The notes: generated by a model not told the origin, from the letters alone. A stretch of DNA of 22,174 nucleotides from DAOTYH01 sp034435015 (GCA_034435015.1 DAOTYH010000012.1:1-22174), one strand, 5' to 3'; counted from the stretch's first letter, positions 1-7,688 are shown. Translations and numbers: made by a program.

Positions 1-129
1 TGCTGTTTCCCTCTTCGTCTTTTGCTGGAACCAACGCCAACTTCACAAACAGCGCTTCCCTGCTTATCCTACCTGCCTTATTGATTTTGTGGCTCCAGCT
101 TTTTAGCCACTCCCCTCTTGCGCAGGGAT

Positions 130-158
130 TTGACAAGGGAATCGTTTTGGTGTACGCT
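130..158 (+). promoter_or_regulatory. Candidate sigma-70 promoter for the IIA gene
   Basis: A perfect TTGACA -35 box (130-135) is followed after 17 bases by TACGCT (153-158), a moderate -10 box. Transcription would begin near 165, at the left edge of the inverted repeat at 166-190. Confidence 0.45.
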
Positions 159-165
159 ACTCACT

Positions 166-190
166 AAATGTGAATAGGGCTCTCACATTT
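166..190. promoter_or_regulatory. Perfect inverted repeat, candidate operator
   Basis: AAATGTGA (166-173) and TCACATTT (183-190) are exact reverse complements separated by 9 bases. The repeat sits at the expected transcription start of the promoter at 130-158, where a bound repressor would block initiation. The half-sites resemble the CRP/FNR family half-site TGTGA/TCACA, but the spacer is 9 bases rather than the usual 6, so the binding protein is unknown. Confidence 0.4.
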
Positions 191-430
191 GCTACTTTAG
201 ACTATAAGCAGGGCAGAGTCAAGGGCGAGGCTCTGAGCTGTTACTTTATCTGCCTCTGTCTAAGGTCAGGCCAAGCCGTTTAGTGTCAATATAAAATTTT
301 TTTCCTTAACCTGCTTTGACCATGATCCGCTACGAAGGTCAGCTTGTGTTTAAGCTGGCACAGTTGTTTGCTGTCAAGGGCAACAATGTTGGATAAGTAG
401 CGTGATCAGCATCCGGAGGGCATATCTGAC

Positions 431-901
431 ATGGGGATTTCCCACTTATTGAAGCCGCAGGCTGTTCTCATCCAGCTTGAAGCGCACAATTCTGAAGAGG
501 TAATCAGGATACTAGGCTCAAAACTCCATGAGCTGGGGTTTGTCAAGGATAATTTTGTAGAAGCCACGCTGGCCCGTGAGGCAAGTATGCCTACCGGATT
601 GCCGTTGGGAGGCGAGTTCAACGCCGCTCTCCCGCACGTGGATATTGAGTATGTCAACAAGCCGGCCCTTGCCTTAGCTACCCTTAAGCATCCAGTGGTC
701 TTTCGTAATATGGTAGAGAGGGACGAGGAAGTTCCTGTCCGTCTGGTGATTATGCTCGCATTGGACAAGCCCAAGTCGCAAGTGGAAACGTTGCAACAAG
801 TTGCTGAGGTGCTTCAGAGGCCGGATATTGTGGCCCAGTTGATGGAAGCTCAGTCGCCTGCTGATGTTCTGGCTGTCTTATCCAGCCTCGAATCCGAGTG
901 A
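431..901 (+). CDS. gatA: PTS EIIA type-2 domain protein (fructose/mannitol/galactitol IIA)
   Basis: Predicted cytosolic sugar-specific IIA component, 156 residues. It would accept phosphate from HPr and pass it to the IIB protein. The whole length matches the EIIA type-2 fold (family length about 150). The phosphorylation motif GEFNAALPHVD places the active histidine at His69. The ATG is preceded by GGAGGG at 415-420. The partner IIB and IIC genes lie 4.2 kb downstream, beyond an oppositely oriented penicillin-binding protein gene. The assignment to galactitol rests mainly on those partners, because IIA proteins of the fructose, mannitol and galactitol families look alike. The symbol is by family. 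No EI or HPr gene is in the window. Confidence 0.88.
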   Translation: MGISHLLKPQAVLIQLEAHNSEEVIRILGSKLHELGFVKDNFVEATLAREASMPTGLPLGGEFNAALPHVDIEYVNKPALALATLKHPVVFRNMVERDEEVPVRLVIMLALDKPKSQVETLQQVAEVLQRPDIVAQLMEAQSPADVLAVLSSLESE

Positions 902-935
902 GCCGCTGAAAGATATAGTCGTTTCAGAGAGATTA

Positions 936-974
936 CAATCCCCATCCCTCAGACTGACGGAGGGATGGGGATTG
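936..974. terminator. Bidirectional hairpin terminator between convergent genes
   Basis: A 15-base perfect stem (CAATCCCCATCCCTC at 936-950 with its complement at 960-974) encloses a 9-base loop. It lies 34 bases after the IIA stop and 37 bases from the stop of the converging penicillin-binding protein gene. The T-run on the plus side is weak (TTGATT), but stem strength and position fit termination from both sides. Confidence 0.75.
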
Positions 975-1011
975 TTGATTGACTCAACGGGGCGGTTAAA
1001 ACGGCTATATG

Positions 1012-4000
1012 CTACGGCGTCGCCGTGGCCAGAGGAGCAACCGTCGGTACAGGGATGGTAGGAGTCGGCAGGACGGTTGGCGGCGGCGTCTCGGTTGGTG
1101 GGGGGGTTGCCGTCGGGTTGCTGACCATGATTGTCACCCGCACTGAGGCGCTGTGGCCGGCGTTGTCATACACGTTCAGGCGGATCGTCATAGGCCCGCT
1201 CTGGAAAGGCGAGAGATCGATCTGACCCAGTGCGCCGTCATGCACTGCCTGATAGGTATTTCCCTGCAATACTCCCCATCCGATTGGGTCTTCACTCAGG
1301 CCGAAGTCAACAGAGTAGTGTGAAAAGTTAGGCACATCTGCTGTGCCAAACACGGTCAGAATACCGCTCTGAGTTGAGCCGGGCGGAGGGAAGGTAATAG
1401 CGATCTGAGGTGAAGGTGTATCAGGGCCGCATGACTGAGTGGGCGGGTCTTCAAATCTGTCAAGTGGAATACCCCGCTGAATGGCCCAGGCCTGTCCCTC
1501 TGGCGTGTTGAGTAGCCAGTTCTTCTCAAACTCACGCAGGTCAATCAACTGGCTGGGGTTAGGCAGTACCACGAAGAAGCGGTCTTCAGCAAAGTTAGGG
1601 CAATACTCATTAGCAAGCAGACCAGTGAATGCATCTACCCGCAGTTGCCGGTATAACCCCTGATCGGCAGGGGGCGGCTGTTGGTTCATTGAGAATATCT
1701 CCACTCGTGTCTGGGAGTGTTCCAGGCAGTACTGAGAGGGGATTGCCCCATCGTCTACACAGATGGTCTGCTCGAAAATGCCCTGAGGGCGAGGGAAGGG
1801 CTGGGCGGGATACCACTGCTGTGCTCCATCCATGATCCCGCGCCAGATTGGCCCGGCGCCTGTCACACCGGAGACATTCAGCATCGGTGAGTTATCCGTG
1901 TTGCCTACCCACACCCCGACTGCCAGCTCAGTAGTAAAGCCCATTGTCCAGTTGTCGCGGTAATCGTTGGTAGTGCCGGTCTTAGCCGCCGCCGGATAGG
2001 GTGTGTTGAGAATGCTGTTGGTTCCAAAGGCTGGCGCACGTGCTTCGTGGTCTGAGAGAATGCTGGCAATCAGATAAGCGTGGGTTGGGTCAACAGCTTG
2101 TCTGCCTTCTGGTACTTGGTAGCTCTGGACTAACTGGCCGTCCCGTTCGATGCGCTCGATGGCATAGGTCGGATGCCACACACCGCCGTTGGCCAGTGTA
2201 GCAAAGGCGTTGGCCCATTCCAGCAGATAGACGTCACCCGCCCCCAATGTCAGCGACAGCCCGTAGCCGTTCGGATTGGACGGATCGCCCAGTGAGGAGA
2301 TGCCGACATCATTCAACACCTGAAGCAATGCCGGCACGCCCACGTGATCGAGAGCTTGTACCGCTGGAACGTTGTAGGAGTTAGCAAGGGCCGATCTCAC
2401 CGACACTGGGCCGTGAAACCGCTCGTCATAGTTGACCGGCTCGTATGTGCCGAAGCCGGGAATCTCGTAACTGATGGGAACATCCCACAACACAGTGGCC
2501 GGCGTCCAGCCCTGCCGGAAAGCGGCGATGTACGTAAAGGGCTTGATGGACGAGCCGGGTTGTTGAGGTGTCAGGGCAATGTTGACCTGACCGTCAATTG
2601 TGTCATCGTTGAAGTTGCGGCTGCCGACCATTGCCAGGATAGCACCGGTACGCGGATTGATGATCACGACTGAGGCATTGTTAACGTTGCGGTCGGTCAG
2701 GCCAGAGAGCGTGATCTCAACCTGTTGCTGGGCCAGGTCCTGAAGGCGTGGGTCAAGCGTAGTATACACATCGAAGCCGGAGGTATAGATAGCCGGGCCG
2801 ATAGTCGGGTCAGCTTCCAGAAGTTGTTGCACATACACTACCCAATGGGGGTAGCGGGCTTGAATGTCGGGGGCTTGAAACTCCCGCTGAGCGATCTGGA
2901 GCAATTCTGGCTGGGCGGCCTGTAACTCGGCTTGGGTCACACATGGCAGAACCAAGCCGCTGTTACCTGTATCAATACATCCCGCTTCAAGCATCAGAGC
3001 AAGGACCTGTTGCTGGCGCAGGAGCGCCCCCTCGCGGTTGTTGACCGGGTCCCAGATGGCCGGCGACTGCGGCAGGCCAGCCAGAAACGACGCCTCAGCG
3101 AAAGTCAGATCACGGGCACTTTTGCCAAAATATGTCTGTGCGGCGGCCTCAATGCCGTAGGCTAGATTGCCGTAGTAAATCTGGTTGAGATATAGCTCCA
3201 GAATATCTGTCTTGCTGAAGCGGCGGCCCAGCTCGGCGGCAAGGAAGATCTCCTTGATCTTACGCTGGTATGACCGCTCGGTACGTTCCTCTTCGGGCAG
3301 GAGCAGGGCACGGGTAAGTTGCTGGGTGATGGTGCTGGCCCCTGAAACCACCTCTCCTTCCTGATAGTTGCGCACCACAGCCCGCATGATGGCCGGGATA
3401 CTAAAACCGGGGTTGATGAAGAAGTTGCGTTCCTCTGTCGCCACAGTGGCGACAATGACCCACGGCGAGACTTCATCCAGCGTCACGTAGTCACGGAAAC
3501 CGCCGGTTGGGTCGTTGATCTGGTACAAGATATTCCCCTCGCGGTCACGGATACGGGTTGTCTCAAACTGGAGAGCGCGTGACTGGAGGTCTTCGATCCG
3601 GCTGATCCCCTCAAAAGATGGGGCAGTCACTCTGGCATAGTAAATAGCCGCCCCGCCGCCTGACAGCATCAGCGTGACTAGCCCGCCGACAATAGCCAGC
3701 AGCATGGTGCGCACAAGGCATCCCCACGAGAAGCCCTTCCGGCGTGGCCGTGCAGGTGCTCTTGAACGGGAAGGAGTCCTTGGGTAAGCCGGTGCAGGTT
3801 GCTGGTAAGAGGGCGGCTGGTAAGGCGGCGTTGGTGGCGGCTGGGCCTGCCAACCCCGCCCTGACCGGGATGGCTGTGTATCCTCCGTATAGGATAGATC
3901 AGGGCGTGGAAAGCCGCGCGGCTCAGTCGGCCCGGCTGGCGGCAGGATCACATCGTCCCGATAGGCACTTTGCCCTACCAGTGTGGCATCCGCGTCCTCC

Positions 4001-4671
4001 AGCGGTACGCGCTTTGGAAGAGGCATCCCGCTCGAGTCCAGCCGTACCGAGTCGAGGTCGTCAGGCGGCGGCTGATAGCGTTGATGGGGCGGGACCGCCG
4101 GCGGTACAACACCAGGGCTTTCCCCGCCCATACTGCCCTGCGCGGGCATGGGCGGCTCCTGCATCAGATCGGGTTTAGGAGGGGGCACAGGAGAGCCGGC
4201 GCCCTGCCCGTACTGGGGCGGCATCATCGGGCTGTCGGTTGGGTGCGGAAAGGAGGGCGGGGGGCGCCGTTGGGGAGCCTTAGAAGACATGCCTGATCCT
4301 GCCGGGGCGGCAGGCGGCGTCGGCTGGCTGGGGGGCGTCTGTTGGGCGGGCGGCGGTGCAGACGGCACTTCACGTTGCGTTGGCGGAACGCCGCCCGGCG
4401 GTGTGCCTTGTCCGGCAGGAGTGTCGCCTGTCTTGCGTGGTGTCTCCGGGATACCGGGCTGGGTCATCTGCTGTTGTTCGGGATGGTCACGGCTGGGAAG
4501 CGGAAGTCCTATCTCCTCGATCTGCCTCCAGCGTTCGGCTTCTTTCTCCGCCCGATCCTTGGCCCCCATCAGTCGGTCCAGGCGATTGGGGCGCTTCGTC
4601 CCCTCCTCAGGAGCTTCCTCCTGTGGTGATTCGTTTGGGTTTTGCGGCCTGTTCGGTTGCGTATCATCCAT
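1012..4671 (-). CDS. Class A penicillin-binding protein (transglycosylase/transpeptidase, PBP1A type)
   Basis: Bifunctional peptidoglycan synthase, 1219 residues, much longer than the usual 700-850. In order: a Pro/Gln-rich cytoplasmic tail (about 1-316), one membrane segment (about 317-345), a GT51 transglycosylase domain (about 357-545, catalytic Glu413 in ATEERNFF, plus GASTITQQL and LYLNQIYYGN motifs), and a transpeptidase domain with SxxK Ser707 (GSSIKPF), SxN Ser765 (SYN) and KTGT at Lys897. An outer beta-rich segment follows (about 1100-1180), then a Thr/Pro-rich tail. The ATG at 4671 is chosen because GAGAGGAAAAAGG lies just upstream on the minus strand; an in-frame start 36 codons earlier lacks a ribosome binding site and would lie upstream of the predicted promoter. 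It separates the IIA gene from the IIB/IIC genes and is antisense to both. Confidence 0.95.
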   Translation of the reverse strand: MDDTQPNRPQNPNESPQEEAPEEGTKRPNRLDRLMGAKDRAEKEAERWRQIEEIGLPLPSRDHPEQQQMTQPGIPETPRKTGDTPAGQGTPPGGVPPTQREVPSAPPPAQQTPPSQPTPPAAPAGSGMSSKAPQRRPPPSFPHPTDSPMMPPQYGQGAGSPVPPPKPDLMQEPPMPAQGSMGGESPGVVPPAVPPHQRYQPPPDDLDSVRLDSSGMPLPKRVPLEDADATLVGQSAYRDDVILPPAGPTEPRGFPRPDLSYTEDTQPSRSGRGWQAQPPPTPPYQPPSYQQPAPAYPRTPSRSRAPARPRRKGFSWGCLVRTMLLAIVGGLVTLMLSGGGAAIYYARVTAPSFEGISRIEDLQSRALQFETTRIRDREGNILYQINDPTGGFRDYVTLDEVSPWVIVATVATEERNFFINPGFSIPAIMRAVVRNYQEGEVVSGASTITQQLTRALLLPEEERTERSYQRKIKEIFLAAELGRRFSKTDILELYLNQIYYGNLAYGIEAAAQTYFGKSARDLTFAEASFLAGLPQSPAIWDPVNNREGALLRQQQVLALMLEAGCIDTGNSGLVLPCVTQAELQAAQPELLQIAQREFQAPDIQARYPHWVVYVQQLLEADPTIGPAIYTSGFDVYTTLDPRLQDLAQQQVEITLSGLTDRNVNNASVVIINPRTGAILAMVGSRNFNDDTIDGQVNIALTPQQPGSSIKPFTYIAAFRQGWTPATVLWDVPISYEIPGFGTYEPVNYDERFHGPVSVRSALANSYNVPAVQALDHVGVPALLQVLNDVGISSLGDPSNPNGYGLSLTLGAGDVYLLEWANAFATLANGGVWHPTYAIERIERDGQLVQSYQVPEGRQAVDPTHAYLIASILSDHEARAPAFGTNSILNTPYPAAAKTGTTNDYRDNWTMGFTTELAVGVWVGNTDNSPMLNVSGVTGAGPIWRGIMDGAQQWYPAQPFPRPQGIFEQTICVDDGAIPSQYCLEHSQTRVEIFSMNQQPPPADQGLYRQLRVDAFTGLLANEYCPNFAEDRFFVVLPNPSQLIDLREFEKNWLLNTPEGQAWAIQRGIPLDRFEDPPTQSCGPDTPSPQIAITFPPPGSTQSGILTVFGTADVPNFSHYSVDFGLSEDPIGWGVLQGNTYQAVHDGALGQIDLSPFQSGPMTIRLNVYDNAGHSASVRVTIMVSNPTATPPPTETPPPTVLPTPTIPVPTVAPLATATP

Positions 4672-4703
4672 GAACCTTTTTCCTCTCATCCACTGGCCTA
4701 GTA

Positions 4704-4712
4704 AATATAGCA
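4704..4712 (-). promoter_or_regulatory. Extended -10 promoter for the penicillin-binding protein gene
   Basis: Read on the minus strand the sequence is TGCTATATT: a TATATT -10 box preceded by the TGn extension, 33 bases upstream of the ATG. No good -35 box is visible, as expected for an extended -10 promoter. Confidence 0.4.
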
Positions 4713-4965
4713 CGCCTGACCAGAAACTAGAAAGTGGACATGGTTCTTTAATAAGCATGGAGAAAGAGGAATATCCCAAGATAGAAGAAAATGGGAGAAC
4801 GCCTCAAAGTATATCTAGTCTAGAAGGAGTGAGAGAAACGATTGAGCAAGGTAGGTGTTCCAATAAATAGCAGATGTGTTGTAACATCGGGAAATTGTGC
4901 AACTGTTTGATGGGCATCAGCAGTTGCTGGAAGGGCTGAGGCTTGCCCGGTAAAGCGCCAGGGGG

Positions 4966-4994
4966 CTGTCATCTTTGGAATCTGATTATATAAT
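4966..4994 (+). promoter_or_regulatory. Candidate gatB promoter P1
   Basis: CTGTCA (4966-4971), a 17-base spacer and a perfect TATAAT (4989-4994). It is the first of two copies of the same module, the second being 73 bases downstream. Confidence 0.55.
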
Positions 4995-4996
4995 TT

Positions 4997-5019
4997 CAGA
5001 AAATTGTGAAACTTTTCTG
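4997..5019. promoter_or_regulatory. Inverted repeat downstream of promoter P1
   Basis: CAGAAAA (4997-5003) and TTTTCTG (5013-5019) are exact complements with a 9-base spacer, immediately after the P1 -10 box. A transcription-factor site at the P1 start is plausible; the protein is unknown. Confidence 0.3.
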
Positions 5020-5038
5020 TTCACCCATGCCCAAAGGG

Positions 5039-5067
5039 CTGACATTGTCAAAATCTGATCATATAAT
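5039..5067 (+). promoter_or_regulatory. Candidate gatB promoter P2
   Basis: CTGACA (5039-5044), a 17-base spacer and a perfect TATAAT (5062-5067), close to the sigma-70 consensus. Transcription would start near 5074 and give a leader of about 70 bases before gatB. Confidence 0.6.
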
Positions 5068-5077
5068 CATATTATAT
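5061..5077. promoter_or_regulatory. Inverted repeat overlapping the P2 -10 box
   Basis: ATATAAT (5061-5067) and ATTATAT (5071-5077) are perfect complements around CAT. The repeat covers the -10 box and start site of P2, a typical repressor position. AT-rich palindromes also arise by chance, so this is tentative. Confidence 0.35.
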
Positions 5078-5141
5078 TGAAATGGTTTTACACCATTCTC
5101 AGATCACCCCGTAACATGTTTTTAAAGAGGAGCTTGAGACT

Positions 5142-5435
5142 ATGCCTGCTGGTAAACCCAAGGTAGTACTGGTTGCCTGTGGTACTGCCATCGCTACTTC
5201 CACCGTGGTCGCCAAAGCAATCGAAGAGGCCTGTAAAGAGGCCGGAATAGCAGTCGTGACACGTCAGTGCAAGGCGGCAGAAGTGCCTGTGATGGCCAAA
5301 GAAGCCGACCTGATCGTAACAACCACCCCGGTCAGCAAGGACCTTGGCGTGCCGGTGATCCAGGGGCTTGCCTTCTTGACTGGCATTGGCAAAGCAGAGG
5401 TCCTGCGCCAGATCGTCGAGGCCCTCAAAGACTGA
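5142..5435 (+). CDS. gatB: PTS EIIB component, galactitol family
   Basis: Small cytosolic IIB protein, 97 residues, the normal length for galactitol-type IIB. It would receive phosphate from the IIA protein on Cys13 and give it to the incoming sugar bound by IIC. The N-terminal beta strand and P-loop (KVVLVACGTAIATSTVV) carry the phosphorylated cysteine. The rest is a small alpha/beta fold with TTTPVSKDLGVPVI. AGAGGAG at 5126-5132 lies 9 bases before the ATG. The gene is preceded by tandem promoters and followed 154 bases later by the IIC gene, so the two are probably one transcript. The sugar itself cannot be read from sequence; galactitol-type systems also carry other polyols and pentoses. 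Confidence 0.88.
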   Translation: MPAGKPKVVLVACGTAIATSTVVAKAIEEACKEAGIAVVTRQCKAAEVPVMAKEADLIVTTTPVSKDLGVPVIQGLAFLTGIGKAEVLRQIVEALKD

Positions 5436-5499
5436 TTGGTCTGGGGTGGATAACACTATGCAGGTCAAAAAGGAGGTGGTAACTAGGCAGAGGAGGTAA

Positions 5500-5511
5500 A
5501 TGCTGGACTAA
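5500..5511 (+). other. Four-codon minigene-like ATG CTG GAC TAA behind a strong Shine-Dalgarno
   Basis: In the gatB-gatC spacer two strong ribosome binding sequences occur: AGGAGGTGGT (5471-5480) with no start codon close behind, and AGGAGGT (5491-5497) followed 2 bases later by ATG CTG GAC TAA. The spacing is too short for good initiation. It may be a leader affecting gatC translation or a decayed start of a lost gene. Confidence 0.2.
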
Positions 5512-5589
5512 GCAGGGCTAGATTATCCGGCCCATCTGTCAGCGTATCTTTATCTTCGGCGTGCATCCATAGAAAGAGGAGGAGTTACC

Positions 5590-7005
5590 ATGTCATTCTT
5601 GGAGGGGCTCAAAACTTTCGTTGATACCCTGGGTTCAACTGTTTTGTTGCCCGTGTTTATCTTCCTGTTTGCTGTGATCCTGGGTGCCAAGGTAGGGCGC
5701 GCTTTCCGTGCCGCGGTTATCGTTGGCGTGGCCTTCATCGGCATCAACTTGGTCATTGGCCTGATGTGGGGATCACTGACTGACGTGTCGCAGGCTATCG
5801 TGACCAACACCGGCATCCAGCGCGACATTATTGATGTCGGCTGGCCTTCGGCGGCGGCGATTGCCTTCGGCTCATCGGTTGGGTTGTGGGTCATCCCCAT
5901 CGGCCTGCTGGTGAATGTAGTCCTGCTGGCGCTTCGGGTCACCCGCACACTGAATGTAGACCTCTGGAACTTCTGGCACTTTGCTTTCGCCGGCTCGCTA
6001 ATTGTGGCCGTGACGGGCAACCTGGCGCTGGGCCTGGTGGCCGCCGCGCTGTATGCGGCGCTGATGCTGTTCTTCGCTGACTGGACAGCACCAGCCGTCC
6101 AGAAGTTCTATGGCCTGCCGGGCATTTCCATTCCGCATGGCACCTCTTCAGGCTATGTGCCGCTGGCCATCCCCATCAACTGGGTGCTGGACCGCATCCC
6201 CGGCGTTAAGGACTGGAATGCCGATCCGGAAACCATTCAGAAGCGCCTGGGGCCGACGTTCGGCGACCCGATGGTGATGGGCTTGATCATCGGTTTGGTG
6301 CTCGGCATCATCGGCTTCATCATCCCGGCGCTCCGCGGTGAGAAGACCTGGCTTGCCTTTGCAGCCGATGTGCTCAAGCTGGGTGTCAACCTGGCCGCAG
6401 TTATGGTGCTGTTGCCGCGCATGGTGGCCATCTTGATGGAAGGCCTGATCCCTGTCTCCGAAGCCGCACGTGAGTTCATGCAGAAGCGTGCGGCGGGCCG
6501 CGAGATCTACATTGGTCTCGACTCCGCGATCCTGATCGGCCATCCGGCAGTGATCTCCAGCGCCTTGCTGTTGGTCCCCATTGCCATCCTGCTGTCGGTG
6601 ATCCTGCCCGGCAACCGCGTCCTGCTGTTTGCTGACCTGGCGGTGATCCCGTTTGTCATTGCCATCTTCGCGCCAATGACGCGCGGCAATGTGTTCCGTA
6701 TCGTGGTGATCGGCGCTATTGCTCTGATCATTGGCTTCTATGTGGGCAATGCGCTGGCGCCTATCATCACCACGGCGGCGGCTGATGCAGGCTTCGCCAT
6801 CCCGGAGAATGCGGCTCAGATCACCAGCATTGCCGATGGCTTCATCTGGACGCCGTGGGCCTTCATGACCCTGGGCAGCCTGGGCGGCGCGCTGGGCTGG
6901 GTTGGCCTGGGCATCATCGCAGTGCTGATCGTGGTGGCTTTCTTCTTCTTCAGCCGTAACACCAAGGCTTGGGAGCAGGCCGCTGGTGCCCCCGCTGAGG
7001 AGTAA
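5590..7005 (+). CDS. gatC: PTS EIIC component, galactitol family membrane permease
   Basis: Polytopic inner-membrane sugar channel, 471 residues, close to the 430-460 of known GatC proteins. It is hydrophobic throughout, with about ten or more membrane segments. The central segment YGLPGISIPHGTSSGYVPLA and the following amphipathic stretch with DRIPG are characteristic of the family. The loop around KRAAGREIYIGLDSAILIGHPAV is well conserved in EIIC-Gat members as far as I recall. The ATG is set by AGAGGAGGAG just upstream. It acts with the IIA and IIB proteins to import and phosphorylate a polyol or related sugar. After the gene there is a GC-rich spacer with a hairpin and then an unknown membrane protein gene. 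Confidence 0.92.
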   Translation: MSFLEGLKTFVDTLGSTVLLPVFIFLFAVILGAKVGRAFRAAVIVGVAFIGINLVIGLMWGSLTDVSQAIVTNTGIQRDIIDVGWPSAAAIAFGSSVGLWVIPIGLLVNVVLLALRVTRTLNVDLWNFWHFAFAGSLIVAVTGNLALGLVAAALYAALMLFFADWTAPAVQKFYGLPGISIPHGTSSGYVPLAIPINWVLDRIPGVKDWNADPETIQKRLGPTFGDPMVMGLIIGLVLGIIGFIIPALRGEKTWLAFAADVLKLGVNLAAVMVLLPRMVAILMEGLIPVSEAAREFMQKRAAGREIYIGLDSAILIGHPAVISSALLLVPIAILLSVILPGNRVLLFADLAVIPFVIAIFAPMTRGNVFRIVVIGAIALIIGFYVGNALAPIITTAAADAGFAIPENAAQITSIADGFIWTPWAFMTLGSLGGALGWVGLGIIAVLIVVAFFFFSRNTKAWEQAAGAPAEE

Positions 7006-7085
7006 TCAAGTATTGCATGGCTGGTGTGGCCCTGCTCTGCCGGGCGGGGCTGCCAGCTCCCCATAGGTTTTGGTCAATTAACTCA

Positions 7086-7117
7086 GGCAGGGGCTGGCTC
7101 ACCAAGCCGCCCCTGCC
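7086..7117 (+). other. GC-rich hairpin between gatC and the next gene
   Basis: GGCAGGGGC (7086-7094) pairs perfectly with GCCCCTGCC (7109-7117), with extra GGC/GCC pairs inside. No T-run follows, so it is more likely an RNA-stability or processing element, or a weak attenuator, than a clean terminator. Confidence 0.4.
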
Positions 7118-7152
7118 GTCCTGTCTGATGTATGTTAGGAGATTCACATCCT

Positions 7153-7593
7153 ATGCTGAGAGCCCTTTTCGAAAGTCTCATGGGTAGTGCTTTTGTTCAG
7201 GTTCTGCGCTTCTATGAACAATACAGCCTGCCGATCAATGCGATTATTGTAGTCTACGGCTTTATGATGGTGTTCTCATGGTCCAATCTGGTCTACATCC
7301 GCAAGAAACTGGTAACTGCCATGGTGGACCAGATGCGTCAACATCCCGACCTTGGCCCGGATGTTAAACCGAAGCGCGTGCTCAAGGAGATTGCGATTCC
7401 CTGGCAGGAAACACTGGCTCATGCCCGCTTTCCACTGGTGGCCAAACAGGTAGCCTTCTGGCCAAGACGTTGCACGATTGACACGGTGCAAGCGTTGTTG
7501 CCGGAAGAAGACTTGGCCCGCGAAGCTCTAGCTATGCTGGCCGAACTAGAACAGCGCCAGCATGGGGGCGTTTCTTCGGAAAAGAGAAGGTAG
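7153..7593 (+). CDS. Unknown protein with one membrane segment, downstream of gatC
   Basis: A 146-residue protein that I do not recognise. It has an N-terminal amphipathic stretch, one clear membrane segment at about 26-47 (LPINAIIVVYGFMMVFSW), then a basic juxtamembrane region (YIRKKLV) and a predicted cytosolic domain. That domain contains KPKRVLKEIAIPWQE and a proline/arginine-rich turn AFWPRRCTID, ending in a charged helix. The ATG at 7153 is preferred because AGGAG lies at 7137-7141 (11-base spacing); an in-frame ATG at 7132 has no ribosome binding site. It lies 148 bases after gatC on the same strand, which suggests, but does not prove, a role connected with the transporter. It could equally be independent. 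Confidence 0.75.
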   Translation: MLRALFESLMGSAFVQVLRFYEQYSLPINAIIVVYGFMMVFSWSNLVYIRKKLVTAMVDQMRQHPDLGPDVKPKRVLKEIAIPWQETLAHARFPLVAKQVAFWPRRCTIDTVQALLPEEDLAREALAMLAELEQRQHGGVSSEKRR

Positions 7594-7620
7594 CTGGCGA
7601 TTGCCCAGATTACTCGCCCC

Positions 7621-7655
7621 ATTGGGGTAGTAGCCGCTGGGGGGCCAATTTTCTT
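7621..7655 (+). terminator. Weak candidate terminator before pcrA
   Basis: ATTGG (7621-7625) can pair with CCAAT (7645-7649) around a GC-rich loop, followed by a T-rich run TTTCTTATTCT. The stem is short, so this is only a possible end of the upstream transcript. Confidence 0.3.
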
Positions 7656-7688
7656 ATTCTCCCCCCACTCGAAACCTCTCCTCCCCTG

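Larger units (their letters stand above)
1..430. other. Intergenic leader region upstream of the PTS IIA gene
   Basis: No coding region is convincing in these 430 bases. The stretch holds a small inverted repeat GTGGCT/AGCCAC at 89-110 (possibly the end of an upstream transcript), a sigma-70-like promoter at 130-158, a perfect inverted repeat at 166-190, and a second AT-rich stretch with TATAAA at 290-295. The long leader (about 265 bases between the predicted transcription start and the IIA start codon) leaves room for regulation that I cannot identify. Confidence 0.5.
4672..5141. other. Divergent intergenic region between PBP and gatB
   Basis: This 470-base AT-rich region carries the minus-strand promoter of the penicillin-binding protein near 4704-4712 and a duplicated plus-strand promoter module for gatB (4963-4994 and 5036-5067). 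It also has inverted repeats at 4997-5019 and 5061-5077. No coding region is evident; open frames across it are continuations of neighbouring shadows. Confidence 0.6.

Noticed and set aside
166..190. CRP (cAMP receptor protein) site
   Set aside because: TGTGA and TCACA half-sites are present, but the spacer is 9 bases, not 6, so only a generic operator is claimed.
4148..4870. Plus-strand frame of 240 codons opposite the PBP N-terminus
   Set aside because: Gly/Ser/Trp-rich antisense of the proline-rich tail, without a ribosome binding site or family.
5000..5026. Rex redox-repressor site
   Set aside because: TTGTGAA is present, but a matching TTCACAA half-site at the correct spacing is missing.
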